A stretch of 64,000 nucleotides of DNA. Source: Prorocentrum cordatum. Taxonomy: Eukaryota > Sar > Dinophyceae > Prorocentrales > Prorocentraceae. The stretch covers positions 1-64,000 of the forward strand of contig CAUYUJ010017990.1 of NCBI GenBank assembly GCA_963575745.1, written 5' to 3'. A model generated the notes under the pieces. That model had not been told where the DNA came from, ran no database searches, and saw only the letters and a program-made list of their open reading frames with translations. The first letter of the stretch is position 1. Every line of letters begins with the position of its first letter. Position numbers and translations under genes: made by a program. Positions 19,080-30,801 of the stretch are shown one piece after another.

Positions 19080-19101
19080 TCCTTAGCCGTTTTGGCTCCA
19101 G
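19080..19101 (+). other. Probable relic of the dinoflagellate spliced leader
   Basis: TAGCCGTTTTGGCTCCAG matches the 3' 18 bases of the dinoflagellate spliced leader (TAGCCATTTTGGCTCAAG) with two mismatches. The upstream bases TCCT also fit with one mismatch. An ATG follows directly at 19103. It lies just upstream of the transposase-like gene on the same strand. Genomic spliced-leader relics are known to mark genes once re-inserted from trans-spliced mRNA. Confidence 0.5.
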
Positions 19102-19728
19102 CATGCATGTGCGCATGAAGTTTTTTGATCGTGAACCTGGATTGGGAGGTTCCTCTGTCTCCAGTGCGGGAGGTGAAGCTAGAATCGAGAGTGAAACGAG
19201 AACCGAGAGAGCCGGTCAAGCATGTGCAGGAGTTGAGCAGTTCATCCGGAGTCGACTCGGGAGTTGAGCAGTTCATCCGACCAAACTCAGGCCCTATACG
19301 TCTCGGCAAGCGCTTCCACTTACACCAGGTTGAATCAGACCACTTATTGGCGTGTCGAGAGAGCGATTGCGGAACGTGCAGATTCATACGGCTTGGCACC
19401 AAATGGGTTGCAAGGCGTGATGTCGGATGGCTCATCGGCAAGTGGTCTGGGTCTAAGTTAGTTGGAGTGGGATGCTCAATTGAGGGGCTGTCGCCTGTAG
19501 CATCCGCGTGCGCCCCGCGAGCTTTGGAAAGCAACGAGTTTTGGTGTGGCTTGATCTCTTCAATCTTGTGTTTGATCATGCGACTGCATCTCGTTCGCAC
19601 ACGTGGTGTCGTCGACGTGGTGATTATATGCTTTTCACCTCTCTCTCTCTCTCTCTAAATCTCTCTGCGTGTCTCTCTCGCTCTCTATTTGTGGTTTGCG
19701 CGGCCCCTCTCTGCCGCTTGCGTTCCAG

Positions 19729-20270
19729 GTCATCCATCGCACGCTGCAACCCTCAAGGGTTGAGGGCATCGGATGTGTAAAGCTACCAAAGTCAACGCGG
19801 TGCACGGCCGGTGCGAGGTGGACCCACACGGTGCAGAGCTTCAAATTTGCAATGTGTTTCGCCACGCCTCCAGGCCACAGCACGTTTCTGCTTGCGCCAG
19901 TGTCAATGGATTGCCGACGCCACCACAGACGCCCAAGCTGAATCGAGCTGATTTCGAGAGAGTGCTAGAGCTGCGCCGCCAAGGCGGACCCCTCCGGCAA
20001 ATAGAGCTGACTCTCGCCATGGAGGGCAAGGGTCGCAAGAAGGTGATGCGTTTGCAATACGCGATCGCAGAGGCAATGAGGTTTCAAGCCCGCGAGCACT
20101 TGGCCAAATGCTCTTCCATCTGCCTGTGCCAGGACGGCAGCGGGCATAACTTGATCACGCGGTGCGCGGGGGCGGACAAGCACATGAACATCTACAAGGG
20201 CGTTCTGGGCATAGGCAACCACGTGAAGGCGGGGAGCGGGGCAGAGGGGCTTGCTACGTGCACGAAGCAG
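19729..20270 (+). CDS. Transposase-like gene, exon with zinc-finger-like and N-terminal region
   Basis: A long pyrimidine tract ends in TTCCAG at 19728, a good acceptor. The coding frame is clear from about 19773 (a possible internal ATG): GRCEVDPHGAELQICNVFRH has Cys and His residues like a zinc finger, then LNRADFERVLELRRQGG and an AEAMRFQAREHL helix, then CLCQDGSG. The frame at the exon start (EGIGCVK) and the frame from 19780 differ by one base, suggesting a small deletion. The exon ends ACGAAGCAG before a GT donor at 20271. Confidence 0.5.
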
Positions 20271-20447
20271 GTGCGTTGGCTTAGCCTAGCTGCCCGACCC
20301 CCCAGACATCAAACTTTTCTGTCGAGTCTGGTTTCGTCTGGGATGAGGGGGCCATCACAGGCCCTCCGAGTGGGCCCCGAGTGGGCCCTCAGGCCCCACA
20401 GTGCCCATAGTAGCATACATGGGTCCCCCCATCGGGAGGGGGCGCAG
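20271..20447 (+). other. Intron of 177 bp, GT-AG, in frame
   Basis: The donor GTGCGT follows CAG and the acceptor GGCGCAG precedes ATTGTGG. The length is divisible by three and there is no stop, so the uninterrupted ORF 19773-20555 reads through it. Removing it joins CTKQ to IVERFCTYY, which restores the family pattern. Confidence 0.55.
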
Positions 20448-20707
20448 ATTGTGGAGAGGTTCTGCACTTACTACGCTGCGCCGCCGAAGAGGGGCGGCGC
20501 GGCGCTCGTACCTGGGGCCAGACAGGACCAATTGGTGAAGCAGATCACCGAGTAAGTAGAGATTTTTGGGACAGATGCAGCTGCAGACGAACTGGCAGCT
20601 GTGAAATCACTGGGGCCTCAAGGCGTTGATACTATGGTCAGACGGTACCGCGCGCACCTCCCGAATCTTGTCTGCCAGGTCAGGGGCCCCGCGCATGCCG
20701 CTCGCAG
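20448..20707 (+). CDS. Transposase-like gene, exon 3, with an in-frame TAA
   Basis: Reads IVERFCTYYAAPPKRGG ... KQITE, then TAA (20553-20555), then in the same frame VEIFGTDAAADELAAVKSL and RAHLPNLVCQVRGPAHAAR. The part after the stop fits the family (a DAAADE block, then a short HAARR block), so the TAA sits inside the reading frame. The exon ends in phase 2 at CGCAG followed by GACTGC, a GA-type donor of the kind reported in dinoflagellates. Confidence 0.5.
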
Positions 20708-22787
20708 GACTGCCGGTTACGCCAAGTGAAAAAGAGCGGGTCTGTCGTTTCGGTGTTGGGTTTCTGGGCGCGGTGCCTAGCAGCCGTAGTCCCGCCAGCC
20801 TTTTAGGGCGTAGGTGGTCTAGGGAGTCAACCACCATCCCTTCGGCCTATCCCTACTCCTACCCTGGACCTGGGCGGGAGGGTCCGCAATGGAGCTTCCA
20901 AAACGGCCTTAGCGAGGAAGCCAAACTCATTGGTTTTACTTGGGTTTGGGCCCCACGTTGGCCTCCTGGGGGGGGCGAATTGGGGACCCCCCCTCCTCTG
21001 ATCGATCTCTCCCAAGATGATCCAGAGATGGCCCCCAAGGCTCCCAAGGGCGCCTCATGAGGGCCCCAAGAGGTGGCCAGGAGGCCCCAAGAGGCGCCCA
21101 GGAGGCCCCCAGGAGGCCCCCAAGAGGCTCCCAAGAAACTTGTTTTTTTTTTTTCTTTCCAACCGAGGCCGCGACTCCGACCACCGCCCAACCCCATACA
21201 GGCATTGCTGTACGGAGAGTGTGTGGGGGGGGGGGGGCATTGCGCCAAGTGGCAGGAGTTGCCACCAAGATAGACAAGGATGCCAACAAAAATCGACCAC
21301 CCACACAAGGACGACGAGACCTACCACCCAGGTGCAGAGAGCGCCAGGACGCGGCAGGCCTCGCCCCAGATGTGGGGTATGCACGCGGATGCCTGCCCTG
21401 AGGGGCCACTGGCAGGAAAATAAACAGTGCACATTAACACGCGCCGTCCGCGCGAACAACTGCAACACGCGAAAGGCACAGGCTGGGCAAGTGCTAGGAC
21501 GCAGGGGATGGTCCTCTCCCCTCTCCCAGCTTGGACTTAGCCACGGGCGCAAACGAACATTTCAAGATGTAATCACGCCTTCCGCACGAACTCATCGGTG
21601 TTACAAGAAAACTGAAAACAGAAGGCGACGCCAGGACGACAAAGCTAGGAACCCCCTGGTGTACTGAACACCAGGACGGCCCCCAACTTTGCCCCTGGTG
21701 TGGGCCTGACTCTACCACCGAGCCAGTGCGCCCATGACGGGCCCTCCAGAGGCGCCTCTTGGGCGATCTTGGGGCTGTCTTGGGCCTTCTTGGGCCCCTC
21801 TTGGGGCTGTATGGGCCTACCTTGAGGTCCAAGAGACCCATCGGACGCGAAAAGGCGAGAATGGCACAATACCCGATTGTGTTACGATGTTTCCAAGGGT
21901 CTGGCACGGGGGTGCATTCTCACCCCGACCGTTGCCTTTCATTTTATCAGACTCTGCTGCCTGAAGTCTTTGTCCCCTGCGTTGGAGCGGATGGCGGCGG
22001 GTCCTTGATCGCTCTGCCCAAGAGCGCCCCAGGAGAGCCCCAAGACGTTATTTTTGAGCCTCCGAGGGGGCGGTGCTAATTGAGGGGCCTCCTCTGTTTC
22101 AGCCATGGGGTGCAAGATGGCCCCAGAGGCCCCCCAGCCCCAAAGGCCTTCCACCCCGCCCTTTTTGGCCCAATATGGTTCCAAGAGAGCCCCAGATAGC
22201 CCAAGATGGCCTTCAAAATGGCTTAATATAGCCAAGCATGGCTCAAGATAGCCTCCGACAGCCCTCCAAGAGGCTTCAAGGCAGCCTCGAGATGGCCCCA
22301 AATAACCGAGCATGGCTCAAGATAGCCTCCGACAGCCTCTACTAGCCGAGCATGGCTCAAGATAGCATCCAAGAGGCCGCAAGAACACTGGCAATCAATT
22401 CTGGATGGGCTGGTGGGGATACGCGAAGCGCCAAGAATTAATGATCGCGTCTTGGTTGATCGATGTCCTCTGAAATGGCCCCGAGAGTGCTCCCAAGGCT
22501 CCCAAGAACACTCCAAGAGGGCCCCAAGAGGCGCCCAGGAGGCCCCAGGAGGCCCCAACAGGCGCCCAAGAGGCCTCCAAGAGACCCCCACAAGGCCCCA
22601 AGAAGCTCTGCAAGGCACCCACAGCAATGAAGATGTGTCCGGGGCCGCCAAGAGGCCTCCAAGACGCTCCGAGAGGTCTCCACTGGGGGGGGCCTTCCTC
22701 TGCGTGCTGCCCACTTCCCTGGTCGGTGGGGTTGCGCGAAGCGGGGACTTCAAAAAGCAGCTATATTTGATTTGGCCCGCTCCCAAG
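20708..22787. repeat. Intron of 2080 bp filled with dispersed repeats
   Basis: Begins GACTGC and ends CCCAAG. Inside are the stem-loop box (20791-20818), a TGATCGATC box (20997), CCAAG-type repeats (21020-21140, 22470-22680), a poly-T tract (21143), a poly-G run (21226-21237), CTTGG-type DNA (21750-21830), part of the MITE-like element (22085-22200) and Rep-B copy 2 (22165-22440). The stretch 21240-21640 is less repetitive, with no gene seen. Confidence 0.55.
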
Positions 22788-24030
22788 GAAGACGTCTCGA
22801 CCTTGGAACGCCGACCCATATTTGAAATAACTGTACAAACACATCATGGATTTTTTGGGGATTATCCATCACAGTGATATTTTCAAGGAGAGATCCAACG
22901 ATTTAGTCAGAAGGATCGCCAACAACCCCGCAGCCGACAGCGCCGGGAGGATCAGAAGTGTCAGGGCTGCAAAACACAGGATGGAGTCTGCTCAAATGCC
23001 ACTGGGGCGTTTTGTTTTATATCATGAAGCTTTCGTGACACTGGCACAGGAAATCTGTATTTCCAGACGTGACAAGAAAGAAGGCAAACAATCTCTAGAG
23101 TTTTTACGCTACATGGATGATGAAAAATCTGCGACAGCAGCCATGTTGGCTGACGCGGGCGATGAGTCAATGATACACCTTCGATTCTTCGACAGGGAAA
23201 CATATGATATTTCCAAGATATCAGAAGTGTGCTCTCAGTATAGTCAACGACTGGATTTCCTTTTCGTCAAAGGGCATTGCCAGCGTATGGGCTGCACCTT
23301 CATAATGCTCCAAAACCTGGCTCGCGTTCGCACTTATGCGCTCCCGCGGGGTGAAGTGAAACATTTTGGGCGTGCATATGGTGTTTCAGATGATGTAATT
23401 GTTAAAGGGCTTTCTAGAATGCAGAATTTCGTCGTGTTGTCTCTTGAAGTATTACGAGCTGAATTTCCAGATTGGGAACTCCTGCGTGCGTTTGAGGTTT
23501 TCGACGTGTCCCGGTACGATGGTGAACGGCCAGACGCAACTACCACTGCTTCAGCATTCTTGAGGATGGCGACAGCTTTCAAAGTTTACGAGAACCAGCT
23601 CACTGACCAATTCTATGACTACCTACCCCTGGCATTATCGGCATGGAAGCAAAATCGACAAGCCAGTTCTGTTGACGCGTGGAGGGAAGCAGTCGTGTTG
23701 AGGCCCATCCAGGCGCAGACCCGACGGGCCCATCCTTCTGACGTGTTGCTGTCAGTACTTCTTCGGTTGGCTGCGTTTACCGGGTGCACGACCAGTGGAC
23801 TGGAACAGATGTTGTCCAAGGTAAATATCTGGCTTCTTACATCGCGGAGAAAGCTCTTGGACCCCAACCGCGTCGAGGATGAGGCGATGTTGGCGACCGA
23901 GCAGCTCGCCAAGTACGACATCGAGCGCTTATACCGGGACGCGGGGGCTGCGTTCCACAAGTGCTTCGGTTTGGCCCGCGTGCGCGGGAAGTCCAAGTTC
24001 GCGTCGTTCGGCAAACGATCCCGGAGGGAG
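22788..24030 (+). CDS. Transposase-like gene, main exon, with an in-frame TAA near its start
   Basis: Joined to exon 3 it reads AARRKTSRPWNADPYLK, TAA (22828-22830), LYKHIMDFLGIIHHSDIF. The segment from the ATG at 22846 is open for 400 codons. It holds RAAKHRMESAQMPLGRFVLY, RFFDRETYDIS, LRAEFPDWELLRAFEVFDVS, and near the end a TSGLEQMLSK block like the C-terminal dimerisation region of hAT-type transposases. The uninterrupted ORF runs on to 24048. I place the exon end at 24030 (AGGGAG) before a GC-type donor, since this joins in phase to 32927. No catalytic triad is assigned with confidence. Confidence 0.6.
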
Positions 24031-25481
24031 GCTGTTTCGGGTGTATAACGTTGTTCGGATAATTCGTGCGCGGTATGTGTGCGTGCGTTAAACGTGGTTC
24101 TAGACGAATCACGTGACCCTACCGGCCCATCCAGAAACGATGCCCAGCCTCTCGAAGTCTCCTCGGATGTCTTTTGGAGACCCTGTGGAGGCCTATTGAA
24201 TTGGGGCATCCTGGGGGCGTATTGGCGGCCCCAGGTGCGTCTTAGAGCGTCGTGGGTGCATCGGAGAGCCTCCTCAGCCCCATTGGGGGTCTCTTGGGAC
24301 CGGGAGCCTCTCGGGCGCCTCTTGGGCCATCATGGGCGCCTATCGGGGCCTTGCTGAGGCGCTCTTGGGAACCTTAGGGGCGCTCTTGGGGCCATCTTGG
24401 AGGAGATCGATCCCCCTTTCGGGAGCGCTTAAAATCGCGTTGGGTCATTTTTGGGGCGCTGTTGTGGCGCCCTTGGGCGCTCTTGGGGCCGTCACGGGGT
24501 TGGCCATCTTGGGCCCTCTTGGCGCCATCTTGAGGCATCGGACGGCCGTCGAAAGCAAACGTGCGAGAAGGGGGGGCCCTAGGTTTTTGAAGGGCTTGGA
24601 CTGGATCTCTTGGCGGCCTCCTGGGAAGTTTTTGTGGCCGCTTGGAGCAGTCTGCAAGCGGTCTTGGGGCCTCTTGGAGCATCTTGGAAGCCATCTTGGG
24701 CCATCTTGGGCCGCCTCGAACCATCGTAGGCTCTATGAGGCCCGCTCGGGGCCATCTTGGGCCATCTTGGACGCTCCAATCCCCCCCCCAGGTCCAGGGG
24801 GCGGGGGGGGGATTTAATGGGGGAGGGGTAAGCCCGCCCCCGAAGGGGAAGAGGGAGGGGTGGAAGAGGAAACGTTCTAAATCACCTACGCCCGGAGGGC
24901 TTGTGGGACTCCCCTGACAACGTTTGCCTTTAAAGGGCTCGCACTTATTATTAGGTGGGTTCATCGAACGCAACATGCCGCAACATAAGGCCTATTATGG
25001 CGTGACAACCGATGGTGTAAAGGATTCGCCACGTCCGTGAACGACCGCGCGTCGTAAAGGCCTAGCCTGCACCAACACTCCCAATGCAATAACTCACGGT
25101 TTGGGGTCCATGCGCGGGGTCCACGCTGGCATCTTGAAGCGCTTCGCGCGATGCGTTCCCGTCCGGGCACAGTCGTCGCGCCTCAGGCCCCTGGGTGCGG
25201 CTCGAGGGGGTTCGAAGGGGGTGGTCCTGAAAATTCTAGACGCTTCGCGTAACCCCGCTGGCCCATCCAGAAATGATGCCCAGCCTCTCGGAGTCTCCTC
25301 AGACGATGTCTCTTGGAAGCCATGTGGAGGCCTATTGAGGCGTGTTAGCGGCCTCTTGGCGGCCTCATCGGGGAGCCTCTTCGGCCCTCTTGGGGGTATC
25401 TTGGGACCTCGTGGCGGCCTCTCGGACGCCTGTCTGTTGGAGCATCCTGGGCGCCTTTTTAAACATTGTTGAGGTGCACAC
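24031..25481. repeat. Start of the 8.9-kb intron: dispersed CTTGG repeats and boundary boxes
   Basis: The box with CCGGCCCATCCAGAAACGAT lies near 24120 and again at 25236-25280. CTTGGGGCC-type DNA fills 24180-24750 and 25300-25450. The stem-loop box is at 24883-24905. The stretch 24950-25130 shares words with 36400-36560 (GGTGGGTTCATC...CAACATGCCGCAAC). No gene seen. Confidence 0.6.
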
Positions 25482-26021
25482 AAGGCAGCATAGCATATCA
25501 TAGCATAGCCTAATATATCATATCATGGCACAGCGTAGCATAGCATATCATAGCATATCATAGCGCAACATAGTGTAACATAGCACAGCGCACCAAACGT
25601 ACCCTAGCATAACATAGCATAGCCTATCGCAGCATAGCGCAGCATGGCGCAACATAGCAACGCATGTCTTAACATATCATAACATAGCACAACATAGCTT
25701 AGCATAGCACAGCATAGCATAGCAAGGCAAGAGCAACAGCACAATCAATACAAAGCAACATCAACACCAATGCGAAATTGTGGATGTAGATGGAGATGTA
25801 GGTGTAGGTGTATATGTGGATGTAGGTGCAGGTGTAGGTGTAGGTGTAGATGTAGATGTAGGTGTAGATGTATGTGTATATGTAGATGTAGATGTGAGTC
25901 TCGCTGTTGATGTTGGTGTAGATGTAGATGCATGTGTAGATGTAAATGTAGCTGTCGGTGTAGATGTATATGTTGCTTTCCTAAATGCTCCAACTCCTAG
26001 GTAAGGTCGCACTGGGATAAT
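25482..26021 (-). mobile_element. CCTAGG-type array element, minus orientation, missing its T2 end
   Basis: TAGCA arrays (25482-25735) and GTAGAT/GTGTAG arrays (25780-25975) are followed by reverse-complement T1 (CTCCAACTCCTAGGTAAGG, then TCGCACTGGGATAA). The order agrees with the complete minus copy at 51777-52983, but the TTAGC array and T2 are absent. The hexamer array is open in several frames on both strands; those ORFs are artefacts. Confidence 0.75.
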
Positions 26022-26029
26022 ATTATGTC

Positions 26030-27240
26030 AATATTTGGATGATGTTGGCCTCTTGGCAACCTCCCGGGAAGTGCCGTGGCCACTTGGGGCCGTCTTGGGG
26101 CGGTCTTGGGGCCTGTTAGAGCATCTTGGAAGCCACCTTGAGCCATCTTGGGCCATCTTGAACCATCTTGGAGGTCATATTGGGCTCGCTGAGGCCATCT
26201 TGGGGCAATTTTGAACGCTCCAACATCTGGCGGAACGCCTCCTCCAGGGGAGGGGATAAGGGTGAGGGGTGAAGCCCTCCCCAGAGGGGAAGAAGCAATA
26301 CTGGGAAGGAACCGCTCTGAGCCACCTACGCCCAGAGGGCTGGTGGCACTATCTCCCAGTCTCTCACTCTTACGCCCCCCGCATGTTAAACCAGCGAGAA
26401 GCTGTGGGGGGGGTGGCAGCCCGCGGCCGTGGGACAAGGGGATGAGGCCCAGGACCGGGGAGAGGAGGTCAATGATGCCAGGATGAGGATGACGAGGAGG
26501 ATGATGCCAGGAGGGACGAAAGGGGGGAGGACGATGAGGATGACGAGGATGAGGAGGATGAGGATGGTGACGATGAGGAAGAGGCAGAGAAGTAAGATGA
26601 GGGAGAGCGACACGGGCGAGCAGGAAGAGGAGGAGGGGGAAGGGGAGGTGGGGGACCTTTGGCTTCCCCTTGGAGAATCTCACCAGCCCTCTGGGCGTAG
26701 GTGGTTTAGAGCGTTTCCCCTTCCATCCCTCCATCTTCTCCTTCAGTGAGGGCTTCACTCCTTCCCCTCACCCCTTCCCCTGGAGGGTGGTGTTCCCGAA
26801 GGGTTGGGGTGCCCAAGATGGCCCAGAATGGCTCCAAGAAAAGGAGTAGGAGTAGTAAAGAGGAGTAGTAAAGAGGGGGAAGGGAGGATAAGGCGGATAA
26901 GAAATAGTTAAGAGGAGGGGGAGGGGGGGATGAGAAGGGGAGCCGCCCTCTGCCCTGGCAAGCGGTGCTGGCATGCTGCGTGGTCGTGTCGACCTGGCAA
27001 GACGGATATTAGATGATGCTGTTGATGATGGCTTTTACCACGCCTCAACGCGCCAGGGGGCACGGTGAGGAGTATGACTTCAGAAGGGGGAGGCGGGGGG
27101 GGGCAAGGGCGCTACATGAGCGCCCCAGGATGGACCAATATGTGATTTTAAGGCGCTCCGGAAGGGTGAATACTTGGTCCCTTGTTTGATCGATCTCCTC
27201 AAAGATAGCCCCGAGAGCGCCCCCAAGGCTCCCAAGATCA
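26030..27240. repeat. Intron repeats, continued
   Basis: CTTGG-type DNA (26080-26220), two stem-loop boxes in opposite orientation (26320-26344 and 26683-26708) around a GAGGATGA-rich stretch (26450-26620), and a TTTGATCGATCTCCTC box at 27184. The two stem-loop boxes and their flanks (CCCCTCCCC, GGAACCGCTCTGAGCC) look like ends of one inverted unit. No gene seen. Confidence 0.55.
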
Positions 27241-27831
27241 GTGCTATGATGTGTTATGATATGCGATGATGCGCTATGCTATGCTATGATTTGCTGTGCT
27301 ATGTCATGCTGTGCTGCGCTGTGCTATGCTAAGCAATGCTATGCTATGCTGTGCTATGCTACACTGCGCTATGCTATGCTATGCTAGGCTATGATATGCT
27401 GAGCTATGTTATGCTATACTATGCTTTGCTATGCTTGGCTATGCTGCGTTATGTTATGCTGTGCTAGTGCTGCGCTGCGCTATGCTGCGGTGCGCCGCGC
27501 TGCGCTAAGCTAAGGTAAGCTAATCTATGATAAGCTAAGCCAGGTTAAGCTAAGCCAAGCCGGGCCACGCTAAGCTAAGCTAAGATGAGATAAGCTAAGC
27601 TAAGCTAAGCTAAGGGTAAGCAAAGCTAAGCTAAGATGAGATAAGCTAAGCTGAGGTAAGCTAATCTAAGCTTAGCTTAGCTAAGCTAAGCTGGGCGAGC
27701 CGCGGGGCGGATACTGGCTGGGGGAACCACGGGGCGGATGCCGGGGGAACCGCCCGGGGCGGTTCCCACTGCCGGGCCCTTTAAGCCCACGCAATAAGAA
27801 CCCTTCTAGGCAAAGCCTAGGTAGGGAATGG
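27241..27831 (+). mobile_element. CCTAGG-type array element, plus orientation, missing its T1 end
   Basis: TATGC arrays (27241-27480), then TAAGC/TAAGATGAG arrays (27490-27690), then T2 at 27692-27831. This T2 contains a perfect 11-bp-arm palindrome (GGGAACCGCCC, one base, GGGCGGTTCCC at 27745-27767) and ends AGCCTAGGTAGGG. Confidence 0.8.
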
Positions 27832-30740
27832 ATGACTTGTGGTTTCTCGCTTTGCTGCGCTCGCTTGCCTTCCGAGGCCTCAAGATGGCGCCGAGGTGGC
27901 CCAAGAGGGCCCCAAGAGAGGCCCACGAGAGCCCCAGGACGGCCCCCTAGAGCGCCCAAGGGCGCTCCAAGAGCGCCCCAAGAGCGACCCAAGAGGCGAT
28001 CTCAGGCAATCCCGAACGGGGGGGGCCTTAATCCCACAAGAACTTTGGGCGTAGGTGGTTTAGGGAGGCGTCTCTTCCAACGCCCCTTCTTCCCCTTCGG
28101 GGGGGGGGTTTTGCCCCTCACTCATTCCCCCTCCCCTTGGCCTGCGCGTTCGCGCAAGATGGCTCCAAGAGGGCCTGGGGGCCCAAGGTGACCTCCAAGA
28201 TGGCTGAAGATAGCCACATATGCTTCAAGCTGGCTCCCAATATGCTCCAAAAGGCCCCAAGGCGGCTCCAAGACGCCTCCGAGACCGCCAAGGAGGCGTC
28301 CAAGAAGCCAGAATCTTTCTAACACCTAAAGGAAATTAATGATGTTTGATTTCTCGCCGTTGTGCTTCCGATGGCCATCCGAGGCGTCAAGATGGCTCCG
28401 AGATGGCCTTGGATGCCCCCAGGAGAGACCCAAGCGACCCCCAAGACGGCCCCAAGAGCGCCCAAGAGCGCCCCAAGAGCGTCCCAAGAGGCGACCTGGG
28501 GAATCCCAGGGGGGTGAATTAGGGGGCCCCTCTTCTGTGATCGATCTCCTCCATGGCCATGGGAGTGCTCCGAAGGCTCCCAATGCCCAAGATGGCCCCA
28601 AGAGGCGCCCACGCGGCCCCAAGAGGCGCCCAAGATGCATCCAAGAGGCCCCCAAGAGGCCCCCAAGAGGCCTCAAGAGGATGACCGGGGCACCCAAAGA
28701 CGACGGCCATGGGCTCGCCAAGATGCACCTTCTCTTCGTCTTTCTCTTCCTTCTCCTCCTTCTCACCCTCGTCCTTACTATCCTCCTCATCTGATTCATC
28801 CTCATTGTCCACTGTCCCTTCATCATTACTCGGCCCATGCGCACCCCAGCAATTGATGACAAGAGGGCGCGGCAGACCTCAAAAGGTCTGGAAAAGAAAA
28901 AAACGATTCAATTCGCGGGTCGAAATCGGCAGCCCGCACGCGGCGGCCGTGACCCTGGCTCGCAGGGGGGCCGCAAAATAAGAGCATGGAGTCGATGCAA
29001 CCATCTCTCCGACAGCTCAGCTGTTAAAACGCGAAGGCATACAGGTGACAAAACCCCCTGTTCAGAACCCAGCACCACGGGCAGACCACGAGCCAAGAGC
29101 CGCGACCCGCCCTTGGGGTGCGATGGATGCTAGCCAAGACCCGCAGCTTGGGCACCGTTGGCCCCATGCCAGTCCAGCCCAGGAAACGCTGGGCTACTCT
29201 AAGCAAGTGACGACGTCAGGGCGACAATCCCGAACGGTGGCCTCATCCCACCAGCCCTCTGGGCGTATGTGGTCTAGGGAGGCTGCTCTTCCAACTCGTG
29301 TCCCCCCCTTCGACGGAAAGGGGTTTACCCCTCCCCCTAGTCCCTTTCCCTGGACCTGGACGGGGCGCCCCGCGAGGTGTCAGATGGTACGCGTTCGCAC
29401 AAGATGGTTCCAACAGGATCTCGGAGAGCCCGAGGTGACCTCCAAAATGGCTCAAGATAACCCACTCTGTCTCAAGTCGGCTCCCAATAATATGCTCCAA
29501 GAGGCCCCAATAACGCTTAAAGGTGGCTCCACGACGCCTCCGAGACCGCCAAGATGACATCCAAGAAGCCAGAATCATTACAACACATAAGGAAAATCAA
29601 TGATGGTTGCTGTTTCGACTTTTCGCTTCCGATGGCCATGCGAGGGGTCAAGATGGCACCAAGATGGCCCAAGAGGGCAACATGAGAGCCTCACGAGAGA
29701 CCCAAGACAACCCCACGAGCGCCCAAGAGCGCACCAAGAGCGTTCCAAGATGCGATTTTTGGGGCTCCCGGGGGGGAGGGGGGGGAGGGGAATCAGGGAA
29801 ACCCTCTTATTTGATCGATCTCCTCCTAGATGGCCCTAAGAATGCTCCGAAGGCTCCGAGCGCCCCCAGATAACCCCATGATTCAAGAGGCGCCCCCGCG
29901 GCCCCAAGAGGCGCACAAGATGCCTACAAGAGGCCCCCAAGAGGCCCGCCCCCAAGAGGATGACCGGAACGCCCAAGACGCTCAAAGACGGCCATGGGAT
30001 CGCCAAAATGCCCCTTCTCCTCATCTTCCTTCTCATCCTCCTCCTCTCTTTTCCGATGTCTCGCTTTCATTCGTCATTGTCGCCATCCTCATCCTTCTCG
30101 GCGTCCCTCGCCCGCTGTTCTTCTGCATGCTACCCCACTTCGCTAATCACCTCTACTCCCCTGGTCCTCGTTTCTGGATGGGCTGGCGGGGATGCGGATA
30201 CGCGAAGCGTCAACAAATGAAGCTCCCCCCCTCTTTGATCGATCTCCTCCAAGATGGCCCCAAGAGCGCGCCTTAAGGGTCCTAAGAGCGGCTCAGCAAG
30301 GCCCCAAGAGGCGCCCAGTTGGCCCCAAAAGGCGTCCAAGAGGCACCCAAGGGGCCCCACGAGATCCCAAATATTGCTGAAGAAGCTACTCGGGTCACCC
30401 AATACTCTCAAAGACGCACCCAGGGCCGCCAAGAGGCTCCGGAGACGCCCCTAGAGGCCTACACAAGGCGCCCAGAGACATCCGAGGAGACTCGGAACCA
30501 CATTCAAAAGGCACATGGCATGCCAGGTCGCCCTCCTCCCATCCTCATCCTCCTTCTCTGCCTCCTCCTTATCCTCCTCCTCCTCCTCATCCTACTCCTG
30601 TTTGTCCTCATCAGCAAATGAATCATCCGTTTCCATCCTCCTTCCTCCCTCATCCATCCTCCTTCTTCTCAGCATGCCTCGAGCGATGACGGTTGTCCCC
30701 ACCTTTGCTCATGCACGTCCCTGATCGTATCAACTCACTT
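27832..30740. repeat. Intron repeats: CCAAG-orientation blocks in successive similar units
   Basis: Three related units begin near 27850, 28345 and 29610, each with a TTTCGC...TTCCGA start and a GAGG(C/G)(C/G)TCAAGATGGC word, then GAGCGCCC words. The second and third continue into a GATCGATCTCCTCC box. Between them are stem-loop boxes (28034, 29247) and short cytosine/thymine-rich tracts. The segment 28840-29230 is unique-looking with no gene seen. A right-hand box GGATACGCGAAGCGTC is at 30195. CCTCCT tracts follow at 30535-30600. Confidence 0.6.
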
Positions 30741-30801
30741 GGGCGTCGGTGATGGATGTGCTGGTGAGGATATACGAAACATCAATAATACCATTATACG
30801 A

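Noticed and set aside
25745-26012. ORFs of LHLHLH or TSTPTS repeats
   Set aside because: Translation of the GTAGAT/GTGTAG hexamer array in the CCTAGG-type element.
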